Assembly (NCBI GenBank): GCA_019347645.1
Contig: JAHWKZ010000002.1
Span: 1 to 42,684 of the forward strand
Origin: Gemmatimonadota bacterium
GTDB taxonomy: Bacteria > Gemmatimonadota > Gemmatimonadetes > JACCXV01 > JAHWKZ01
Length of the DNA: 42,684 nucleotides
Reading direction: 5' to 3'
Shown: positions 35,901 through 42,684 of the stretch, one piece after another
Layout of the letters: the number at the start of each line of letters is the position of its first letter
Position numbering within the stretch: position 1 is the first letter of the stretch
Made by a program: the position numbers and the translations under genes
The notes under the pieces: model-generated
The model's database searches: none
What the model was told of the DNA's origin: nothing
The model's input: only the letters and a program-made list of their open reading frames with translations

Positions 35901-36703
35901 GGAAGGATCATTCGGTGGGACTCGACCCGCGCCACCCGATCGAGCCAGGCGGCGCGATCCTCCGGGAGCCGCCGATCGTGCTCGCGGATCACCTGGAGCA
36001 CCGGGCACCGCTTCTTCGAGACCCGGTTGAACCACACCCGCCCCAACGCCACCTTCGGCGTGGCGATCGCCCGGGCGTGCGCCCACGCCTCCACGGCCAT
36101 CAGGGAGGGTCGATCCCAACGGCCGTCTACCACCGCGTCGGCGGCCCGCCGGACCGCGGCTCCGGCGACCCCGAACAGCTCCGCCGCCTGCCCTACACCG
36201 GTCGGATCGCTCTCCAGGAGCTCCACCACGTTCTTCGTCGCCAGCCCCTCCGGGTCCTTTCGTCCGCCGGCGCGCATGCCGTTGTAGACCAGCTTGAGGA
36301 CCCCCTCGGCCCCCGGACGGATCCGCCGGAAGCCGAGCGCGTCCATCTCGCTCATCGCGAGGAGCTCGTCGACCCCCATCAGCGCGCATCCCCGGAACGT
36401 CGCGAGGAGCTTCACGTCGAACTGGATCAGGTATGGGGAGGCGGGATCGAGGGCGACGAAGTGGGGCCCCTGCGGGACGTGCCGGCAGACCACGGCGGGA
36501 CCCAGCCCGTGCTCCCTCAGCCACTCGATCCAGGTCCGCTCCACCCCCGGCCAGTCCGACGCCGGCGCGAAGCTGTCGACGTCTCCGTGGCCGGTGAGGG
36601 CCGACTCCACGTTCTTCCACACGGACCACCGCGGGAAGCGTTCGGTCACGCTCCGCAGCAACGGGAGCCACAGCGCGGCGCGGTCTCCCGTCGCGCGCGT
36701 CAC
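35897..36703 (-). CDS. Nucleotidyltransferase-fold protein of the polysaccharide locus
   Basis: The 268-aa protein has FPRWSVWKNVESALTGHGDV with the following DSF: a GxGDxD metal-binding motif as in minimal nucleotidyltransferases. A later block, GFRRIRPGAEGVLKLVYNGM, RKDPEGLATKNVVELLESDP, is helical. Such proteins occur in polysaccharide loci next to thymidylate-kinase-like genes, and one lies at 42200. The substrate is unknown. GTG start overlaps the upstream glycosyltransferase stop; the stop overlaps the SDR gene. Confidence 0.65.
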   Translation of the reverse strand: MTRATGDRAALWLPLLRSVTERFPRWSVWKNVESALTGHGDVDSFAPASDWPGVERTWIEWLREHGLGPAVVCRHVPQGPHFVALDPASPYLIQFDVKLLATFRGCALMGVDELLAMSEMDALGFRRIRPGAEGVLKLVYNGMRAGGRKDPEGLATKNVVELLESDPTGVGQAAELFGVAGAAVRRAADAVVDGRWDRPSLMAVEAWAHARAIATPKVALGRVWFNRVSKKRCPVLQVIREHDRRLPEDRAAWLDRVARVESHRMILP

Positions 36704-37844
36704 AGCAGGGCCTCCACCTGCTTGAGCCACGAGCGCGCCACGCTCCGCCACGAGAACTCCTCGCGGACGACGTCCCACGCGCGGCGCCCGACCTCCGCGG
36801 CATCGGGTCGTCCGAGCGCCCGCAGGCCCTCGGCCAGCCCTTCGGGAGTGGCCTCGGCCAGGATCGCGGCCCGCCGCGAAGCGAGGTGCCGGCCGAGCGG
36901 ATAGGGGGTGGCGAGAACCGGCACGCCGACCGAGGCGGCCTCCGCGGCCGCGTTCCCGAACGCCTCCCAGCGGGACGGGTAGACGAATCCGCGGGCGCGG
37001 ACGAGAAGGCCGTACTTGATCGCGCCGTAGACCGGCTCGCCGATCGTCACCCACGGTCCGAGCTCCAGCCGATCGACGAGGCGGCGCATCGCCTCCTTGC
37101 CCCCGAGCCGCGAGTCGGGACCGTGGAGCCTCAGAGACGGGCGCTCGTCCGGCCGAAGCAGCGCCAGGGCCCGCAGGAGGAGATCGATCCCCTTGTGCTC
37201 GGGGTCGTATCGGCCGTACCAGAGCACGTACCCCCGCTCCCTCCGTCCCATCGGTACTCGTCGTGGAGCTCCACGCCGTTTGGGACCGCCACCACGTCAC
37301 CGCGGTAGCCGAGGGCCCGGAGGTGATCGATCTCGTCCTCGAAGAACACGTGCACGGCGCGCGCCTCCATGACGAGACGACGCTCCCATACCCACCACCA
37401 GGCGCGCTTGAGGGCGCGCTTGCGGTCGAGGATGCGCGGGTCGTAGGCCCCCCGGGGCTCGAGCAGATACGGAACCCCGGCTCGGCGCGCGCTCGTCCCC
37501 GCGCGGACGTTGTGCAGGACCCACGCGGAATGGAGCACGAGCACGTCGGCGTCCTCGAGGACCTCCCGCAGGCCCAGGGGAACCTTCCAGGGCCAGCCGG
37601 TGTGACGGACCGGGACCAGCTCGACACCTTCGGGCGTCGCCGGCGCGGATCCCTCGTCGAACGCGATCCGGATCCGGGCGTCGGTTCCGGCCAGCTCGAG
37701 CGAGTGGTGCCAGACCGAGCGGGTGATCCCTCCGTCTCCGACGACGGCGCGGGGATAGTAGCGGACGATCCGGATTCCGGACCCGGGATCGGGAGCGGAG
37801 CCCTCCGGCTCGCCCGACGGTCTGGTCGCTGCGGCTTTCTGCAT
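36700..37844 (-). pseudogene. GT4-family glycosyltransferase, frameshifted
   Basis: From the ATG at 37844 the N-terminal half reads IRIVRYYPRAVVGDGGITRS, VLVLHSAWVLHNVR and ends VVAVPNGVELHDEYRWDG. The frame then fails; the C-terminal half is in another frame: GYVLWYGRYDPEHKGIDLLL, VYPSRWEAFGNAAAEAASVG, VPVLATPYP. Together they make one complete ~380-aa glycosyltransferase. The shift lies near 37230-37245, where the minus strand has G-runs (GGAGGGAGCGGGGG); one extra G would restore the frame. Sequencing error or a real indel cannot be told apart. Downstream genes are joined by GTGA overlaps, so the operon looks otherwise intact. Confidence 0.85.
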
Positions 37845-37887
37845 GGCTCCTCGAAAAGTGCAATGTCCGTGCCTCGAACGCGTAGTC

Positions 37888-38031
37888 CTACGCGGAGCAG
37901 GAACATGTCTCGCCGAGAGGGCCGATGCACGCGTGGGACGAGGCGCGATGCGGAGGAATGGCAGCGCTATTCCGCACGAATCGCGACGCCCTACGGCGCG
38001 ATGCATGCAATCATGTTCCTGCTCCGCGTAG
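37888..38031. repeat. 144-bp imperfect palindrome with perfect 20-bp outer arms
   Basis: Left arm 37888-37907 and right arm 38012-38031 are exact reverse complements (CTACGCGGAGCAGGAACATG). An inner imperfect stem pairs 37942-37959 with 37969-37990 around a 9-nt loop. CGCGTAG also occurs at 37879-37885, making a 7-bp hairpin with the left arm. It fills most of the gap between the divergent glycosyltransferase and lipoprotein genes; a TATATA box abuts its right end. MITE-like, operator-like or RNA hairpin roles are possible. Confidence 0.85.
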
Positions 38032-38050
38032 TATATAGGAGCCACACCCC

Positions 38051-38836
38051 TTGACCACGCCGATCCGGAGACGCGCCCTCGTGTGGAGAACCTCTCGATT
38101 CCTCGGACTTCTTTTCGCCGCGGCCGCCTGCGGCCTCACCCAGCCCGACGTCGCCCCTCCCGCCGACGGCTCGAACGGTCCCGACGATCCGGGCGGGACC
38201 GATCGGTCCGGCTTCGTGGTCCTCCTGGTCGGCGACCCCGGCTCGCTGAATGCCTCCGAGGACGCCCTGCGCGATCGTCTGGGTCGTCTGGACCTCGAGG
38301 TCCGGGTGCGGGACGACGACGGCTTCGCCACCGCCCACGCCGATGGCTGCGACCTGGTGGTGATGAGCAAGACGGTGGATTCCGAGACGGTCGGGACCAC
38401 GCTCAAGCCCGTCTCCTGCCCGGTCGTCTTCTGGGAGGACAACCAGCAGAAGCTCGACATGCTGGCCACCATCGACAACGACGGCTCCGGCGGGACGGCC
38501 TGGCACTCGACCGGGGACGACCTCTTCATCCGCTCCGACGCCCCGGCGTCGCTGCGCGCAGGCCTGGAGGGCGAGCTAGACTTCTACACCCGCCGGGACG
38601 AGATCACCTTCTCCCCCCGCGGGGAACTCGTGGCCGACGCGATCGTCGTCGCCGAATTCGACGAGCGAGGAGGGAACCCGGCGGTCTACGTCCTCGAGGG
38701 CGGCGCCCGCCTGGCCGACGGGTCCCGAGCCGCCGGGCGGAGAGTGTACTTCGGGCTCTACGACGACACCTTCCGCCTCCTGACGAGCGAAGGACTGGCG
38801 CTGTTCGACGCCGCCCTCGGCTGGGCGCTACGGTAG
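38051..38836 (+). CDS. Lipoprotein with GATase-like domain
   Basis: A TTG at 38051 behind AGGAG (9-nt spacing) starts a 261-aa product with signal FLGLLFAAAACG (lipobox AAAC). After a short Pro/Asp/Gly linker comes a glutamine-amidotransferase-like fold: FVVLLVGDPGSLNASEDAL, GCDLVVMSKTVDSETVG, PVVFWEDNQQKLDM, and the ending GRRVYFGLYDDTFRLLTSEG. No Cys-His-Glu triad is evident, as in other non-enzymatic secreted members. Role unknown. The same C-terminus recurs as a remnant at 29645-29803. The 3' end overlaps the convergent gene by 9 bp. Confidence 0.8.
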   Translation: MTTPIRRRALVWRTSRFLGLLFAAAACGLTQPDVAPPADGSNGPDDPGGTDRSGFVVLLVGDPGSLNASEDALRDRLGRLDLEVRVRDDDGFATAHADGCDLVVMSKTVDSETVGTTLKPVSCPVVFWEDNQQKLDMLATIDNDGSGGTAWHSTGDDLFIRSDAPASLRAGLEGELDFYTRRDEITFSPRGELVADAIVVAEFDERGGNPAVYVLEGGARLADGSRAAGRRVYFGLYDDTFRLLTSEGLALFDAALGWALR

Positions 38837-39460
38837 GCGTTCGCGCGGTTCCGAGGCGGCACCGGCCAAAAAGAGGAGCCAGGTGCCGATGCCGAGCAGC
38901 TTCAGCCCCTCCTCGGAGAGCACGTGCCACATCGGGGCCGGCGGCGACTCGAGCAGGTCGAGGAAGAGCGATCCGGCCAGGAGCGCAATCGCGCCGGTGA
39001 AGACCAGCGGCGCCCGGGCGCGGATCCTCGCCCGATAGGCCGCGGCGTAGGCGATGGCCGCGGCCGCGTACCCCGTCAGGACCGCCTCCTCCGGAATCCC
39101 CAGCACCCGCGGGATCACCCATTCGTGGAGCATGAAAAGGTCGTCGACGAGCAGTACCGCGGTGAGGAGCGCCGAGACGAGCAGGAAGCCGCCGGCGTCG
39201 GCTCGCGAACCGGCGACCCGCACGAAGAGGCAGATCGCCACCCCCGCCGCCCACAACAGGATCCCCACGTTCGACAGCAGGCCCGTGTAGACCGGCACCT
39301 CCGCCGTGGAGAAGACGTCCCGGGTGAACACGACGAACGGGATACCGGCCACCTCCGCAACGACCACGGCGGCGGCGATCAGTCCGACGAGCGGAGCGTG
39401 AATCCAGATCGCCCAGCGCCTCGATCGCGACCGGAGCGCCGGGTCGGGCGCCGGCGTCAT
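38828..39460 (-). CDS. Uncharacterised polytopic membrane protein
   Basis: The 210-aa protein has six hydrophobic segments, starting with IHAPLVGLIAAAVVVAEVAG, and a distinctive LLVDDLFMLHEWVIPRVLG between helices 3 and 4 whose Asp-Asp and His-Glu could bind metal. I do not recognise the family. ATG overlaps the upstream glycosyltransferase stop (ATGA), so it is the last gene of the 42.7-to-38.8 kb operon. Confidence 0.75.
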   Translation of the reverse strand: MTPAPDPALRSRSRRWAIWIHAPLVGLIAAAVVVAEVAGIPFVVFTRDVFSTAEVPVYTGLLSNVGILLWAAGVAICLFVRVAGSRADAGGFLLVSALLTAVLLVDDLFMLHEWVIPRVLGIPEEAVLTGYAAAAIAYAAAYRARIRARAPLVFTGAIALLAGSLFLDLLESPPAPMWHVLSEEGLKLLGIGTWLLFLAGAASEPRERLP

Positions 39461-40674
39461 CCCGTGGCGTCGCCGTCCGCGGGGATTCCCCCGGTGTCCT
39501 TCCCCACCGTCCTCCGGGCGACCACCTCCGCGTAGATCGCCATCAGACGCTCGTAGTTGATCGTCGCGGTGTACTTCGAATCGAACTCCGCCCGCCCCGC
39601 CCGGCGGACACGCTGGAGCGCCTCGGGATCGGCCGCCGCGGATTCCACCGCCTTCGCCAGCGCCGCCGGATCCCCCGCCGGCACGAGCCACCCCGTCTCG
39701 CCGTGGCGGATGATCTCGGACATCCCGCCCAGGTCGCTGGCCACCACCGGCAGCCCGGCCGCGAACGCCTCCACGATCACGAACGGGAGGCCTTCGTACC
39801 AGACCGACGGGAAGACGAGGAGCCGCGCCTCGCGCATCCGCTCCAGCACCTCCTCGCGTGGACGGCGGCCGAGCCACTCGATCCCGTCGATCCGCTCCGC
39901 GGCCGACGCGACCCGCGGCGATTCAGGACCGTCTCCGACCACCTTCAGCGGGATCCGGCCTCGGAGCCGCTCCCAGGCCTCGACCAGGGTACGGACCCCC
40001 TTCTCCTCGGAGAGACGGCCGACGAACAACGCGTAGCCGCCGCCTCCTCGGCCCATGCCCGGATCCTCGTCCAGGAAGTTCGGCTTCACCCGGACGCTCT
40101 CCGGAGGCAGCCCGCCCTCGACGAACTTGCGCCTCCCGAACTCCGTGAGCGCGACGTACCGGTCGACCTTTCGCGAGAACGTCCCCAGGCCGCGATGCAG
40201 GGCGAAGGTGCTGGCGACCACGCCGGTCGCCAGGCGACCGTGGTGGTAGCACGAGTGCAGGATCGACGGCCACGCGAAGCGCCGTCCGACGCAGTCCTCG
40301 CACGGGCCTCCGTCCCGGTACAGCTGGGCGTTCGGGCACAGGAGACGGTAGTTGTGAAGCGTCTGGACGACCGGCAGCCCCTCCGACTTCGCCGCCCAGT
40401 AGGCGGACGGGCCGAGGATTGGAAAGGTGTTGTGGAAGTGGACCACGTCCGGTCGCTCCTCGTGGAGCAATCGGCGCAATCGGCGGTTCGCCCGGGCGTT
40501 CCAGTGGGCCCGCGCGGCGAGCGAGAGCCGGCCCATCTCCGGGATCTGGTCGTTGCGCTGCTCGTAGCGGACCACGTCGTGGCCGCGCGACTCCAGGAGC
40601 GCGGTCTCGGATTCGAAGGCACGGTCCTCTCCGCCGGGCTGGATGTACCGCTCGTGGACGACCGCGATCTTCAC
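39457..40674 (-). CDS. GT4-family glycosyltransferase with Cys-rich motif
   Basis: The 405-aa GT-B protein begins MKIAVVHERYIQPGGEDRAF. Acceptor half: VVHFHNTFPILGPSAYWAAK, QTLHNYRLLCPNAQL, and a Cys cluster GGPCEDCVGRR with LHSCYH, typical of one GT4 subgroup. Donor half: YALFVGRLSEEKGVRTLVEA, VVGDGPESP, VFPSVWYEGLPFVIVEAFAA and GLPVVASDLGGMSEI. Probably extends a lipid-linked surface glycan. GTG start overlaps the O-antigen ligase stop. Confidence 0.92.
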   Translation of the reverse strand: MKIAVVHERYIQPGGEDRAFESETALLESRGHDVVRYEQRNDQIPEMGRLSLAARAHWNARANRRLRRLLHEERPDVVHFHNTFPILGPSAYWAAKSEGLPVVQTLHNYRLLCPNAQLYRDGGPCEDCVGRRFAWPSILHSCYHHGRLATGVVASTFALHRGLGTFSRKVDRYVALTEFGRRKFVEGGLPPESVRVKPNFLDEDPGMGRGGGGYALFVGRLSEEKGVRTLVEAWERLRGRIPLKVVGDGPESPRVASAAERIDGIEWLGRRPREEVLERMREARLLVFPSVWYEGLPFVIVEAFAAGLPVVASDLGGMSEIIRHGETGWLVPAGDPAALAKAVESAAADPEALQRVRRAGRAEFDSKYTATINYERLMAIYAEVVARRTVGKDTGGIPADGDATG

Positions 40675-42203
40675 GCCCGCGCCTCCGCGGCGTGCGGAAG
40701 GCGGCGCTGGATCTCGAGCGCCGCGATCCCGCCACCCATCAACGACCAGAACCAGATGCCACCCATCGGCCCTTCCAGGAAGACGTCGAACGTGGCGTTC
40801 ACCATGAACGCGGTCCAATAGGCGAGGATCCACAGGTCGATTCGCGCCCATCCTTCCCGGCCCTCGCGCCGGGCACGAAAATGGGCGAGGAGCAAGGAGA
40901 CGCCGAAGAAGCCGTGCAGCAGGATCCAGAGAACGAACCCGGGCACGCCGGCGCGGGCGAGGACGGTCAGGTGGCCGTTGTGTGGGCTCCGCAGGGACTC
41001 GTCCATCCAGTCCACCTGATATCCGTCGGCGTTCGCCAGGTTGATGCCGAACCCCTTGCCGCTCCAGAAGTACGGTCCGAAGACGGTGTAGTCGACGATG
41101 TCGCCCCACCACCGCCGCCGCCAGTCCGCAGTCCCCTGCAGACTCTCGCTCCCGGTCTCGTCCCCCACCACGCTGACCGCGTTCCGCGCGAGCTGCCGGG
41201 CCGAGATGTCCCGCTCCCCGGGGATGTCGACCCGCACGTCCGCTGCGACCAGGACGGCCAGGAGCGTCGCTCCGGCCATTCCGATCTTGAACCATCGCCA
41301 CGAGGGTCGCAGGACCATGACCAGGCCCAGCGCCACGACCACGGCCACCATTCCGCCCCGGTTCTTCGTCGCGGCGGCCACGAACGTCAGCGCCCACAAA
41401 CCCCACAGGACCCACTCCAGCCACGCCCGGCGGCGGTCGCGGAGATCCCATAGCCCCAGCAGCAGAAAAGCGCCCGCGCCGGCGAGGTGGACGGCCACGT
41501 CCCCGGGCTTGAGCAACGGGATCGTCACGTCGGTTCCCGGCATGCGCGGTAGACGTTCGATCCAGATCGTGGACGCGAGGTAGCCGAAGGGAAGCCAGAC
41601 GAGAAGCCAGGGGAGCCACCGACGATACCCCTCCGGCACCCGACGCCATCCCTCCCCGGCCAGCAGCAGCGCCGCGACGATCACCGCAAACGCCGTATAC
41701 CCCCACAGCACCGCGTCCCGGAGCGCGCCGACGCCGTGGGTGCCCAGATAGGGGATCGTCCGCCAGGCCCCCCACGTCATGTACGCCAGCAGCAGGCCCA
41801 CGATCGGCGAACGGAGCGTCCGCCCGAGGCCGCGGTCGCTCGCGAGGAGCGCGACCAGTCCGAGGCCGAGCGCCATCTCGCCGATGTAGAGCGGCTCGAC
41901 GCCGACGTAAGCGAAGCCTCGCCCGAGCATCGCGTAGCCGACGAGGACCACGGCCAGCAACGCGCCATAACCCCTGCGGTACCGGTCGGGATGGACCACC
42001 GCGGCGACCGCGACCACGGCCACGCCGACGAGACCGGCCGCCAGCGCCGGCTTAACGAGGATCGCTCCCGCGATCGCCAGGCCCGAGAGCGCGAGCCCGA
42101 GCGTCCACTTCACAACCGAGGGGACCTCGGAGGCGCCTCGCGCCACGGTCCGGAGCGGATCCGCCCGGGCCGCCGTCGGCACGTCCACCAGCCGCGGGGT
42201 CAC
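40671..42203 (-). CDS. O-antigen ligase / polymerase family (Wzy/WaaL) membrane protein
   Basis: The 510-aa protein has 10-12 helices and a long periplasmic loop (~residues 300-400) ending in WSGKGFGINLANADGYQVDW and DESLRSPHNGHLTVLARAGV; the SPHNxHL motif is the catalytic hallmark of Wzy_C/WaaL enzymes. Joins or polymerises undecaprenyl-linked glycan units in the periplasm. Ligase versus polymerase cannot be decided. The GTG start overlaps the upstream kinase-like gene (GTGA). Confidence 0.88.
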   Translation of the reverse strand: MTPRLVDVPTAARADPLRTVARGASEVPSVVKWTLGLALSGLAIAGAILVKPALAAGLVGVAVVAVAAVVHPDRYRRGYGALLAVVLVGYAMLGRGFAYVGVEPLYIGEMALGLGLVALLASDRGLGRTLRSPIVGLLLAYMTWGAWRTIPYLGTHGVGALRDAVLWGYTAFAVIVAALLLAGEGWRRVPEGYRRWLPWLLVWLPFGYLASTIWIERLPRMPGTDVTIPLLKPGDVAVHLAGAGAFLLLGLWDLRDRRRAWLEWVLWGLWALTFVAAATKNRGGMVAVVVALGLVMVLRPSWRWFKIGMAGATLLAVLVAADVRVDIPGERDISARQLARNAVSVVGDETGSESLQGTADWRRRWWGDIVDYTVFGPYFWSGKGFGINLANADGYQVDWMDESLRSPHNGHLTVLARAGVPGFVLWILLHGFFGVSLLLAHFRARREGREGWARIDLWILAYWTAFMVNATFDVFLEGPMGGIWFWSLMGGGIAALEIQRRLPHAAEARA

Positions 42204-42684
42204 GATCGACCGCCGGGCGCGAATTCCATCACGATCCGCGCGACCTCGTCCACCACCGCCTCGATCGGGCGCGACGCGTCGACGACGCGAGCGGAACCGA
42301 GCCGCCCCGCCAGCCGCAGGTACGCCTTCCTCTGGCGCTCCATCTCCATGGGGGTGACTTCCTGCTTGCGGGACCGGAGGACGTCGACCGGCGCGTCGAG
42401 GACCACCAGGGAATCGGGTCGGGGAACGCTCCTCCCCACCACGCGGGCCAGCCGCGCCGACGCTCCGTACCGATATCGCGCGGGATCCACGACGACGTCG
42501 TCAAAGTAACGGTCGAACAGCACCAGGGTCGAACGGCGCAGCGCGGGGCGGATCTCGAGCAGGTAACCGAGCCAGTAGTCGATCCACCACCAGCCGAGCT
42601 TCACGACCGAGACGACCCGACCCCGCGGCGGACGACCGTGCGGATCGACCACCGGGGCTCGCTCGCGCCGGCTCCTTCCCACGT
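42200..42684 (-). CDS. Thymidylate-kinase-like protein, C-terminal part at window edge
   Basis: At least 160 codons; the N-terminus lies beyond the right edge. The visible part has VLFDRYFDDVVVDPARYRYG, VVLDAPVDVLRSRKQEV and EMERQRKAYLRLAGRL: the DRY motif, the LID-type RKxE segment and the final helices of thymidylate-kinase-like P-loop kinases. The P-loop itself is not in view. Not a housekeeping tmk by context: such proteins recur in polysaccharide loci, often fused or beside nucleotidyltransferase-like proteins. Confidence 0.75.
   Translation of the reverse strand, partial: VGRSRRERAPVVDPHGRPPRGRVVSVVKLGWWWIDYWLGYLLEIRPALRRSTLVLFDRYFDDVVVDPARYRYGASARLARVVGRSVPRPDSLVVLDAPVDVLRSRKQEVTPMEMERQRKAYLRLAGRLGSARVVDASRPIEAVVDEVARIVMEFAPGGRS

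Overview
The window is about 42.7 kb of compact, very GC-rich bacterial chromosome. The cell is Gram-negative: there is an Omp85 barrel, several lipoprotein signals, a SPOR protein and a surface-polysaccharide locus. A FlgD/type-9-like 'NPFTP' C-terminal fold, the core-gene set and the composition suggest the FCB side of the tree (Eisenbacteria, Krumholzibacteriota or Gemmatimonadota-like). That placement is an inference, not proven by the sequence.

Layout. (1) 1-5.5 kb, minus strand: yicC-gmk-rpoZ-coaBC-udg, then the start of icd; behind them lie a YkvA-like gene and larB. The udg gene runs in frame into the last ~80 codons of a citrate synthase and icd follows, so a udg and a gltA-icd locus have been joined by loss of most of gltA. 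(2) 5.5-8.1 kb, plus: Sfp-type phosphopantetheinyl transferase, POTRA-less Omp85-like barrel, PTS IIA protein. (3) 8.1-12.2 kb, minus: cobalamin-dependent metH with a terminator-like hairpin right before its start codon, and a membrane protein. (4) 12.4-24.2 kb: a zinc-ribbon gene on plus, then a ten-gene minus operon phoH-pgpH-ybeY-corC-corC-mgtE-recO-selB-SPOR lipoprotein-FlgD-like protein, almost all joined by GTGA or longer overlaps. (5) 24.4-28.1 kb, minus: aspS-vanZ; an unknown exported protein and a lytic transglycosylase. (6) 28.3-28.6 kb, plus: tRNA-Gly(GCC) and tRNA-Cys(GCA). (7) 28.6-30.4 kb: an untidy accessory stretch with a 46-aa exported peptide, a methyltransferase, and remnants of two genes (a GATase-like domain and an HSDL2-type SDR with its middle missing). 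(8) 30.4-42.7 kb: a cell-surface polysaccharide region with a parallel beta-helix lipoprotein, three GT4 glycosyltransferases (one frameshifted), a Wzx-like flippase, an O-antigen ligase/polymerase, an SDR, a GxGDxD nucleotidyltransferase-like protein, a thymidylate-kinase-like protein cut by the window edge, and a lipoprotein whose paralogue is the remnant in (7).

Most interesting non-coding signals: a ~144-bp imperfect palindrome with perfect 20-bp outer arms between two divergent genes (37888-38031); two related leaders with intrinsic-terminator-like attenuators before two genes sharing 5' ends (28.1 and 28.8 kb); the attenuator before metH; and several -10 boxes ending only 6-7 nt before a start codon, suggesting leaderless mRNAs. 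No CRISPR array, insertion sequence, phage or defence system is visible.
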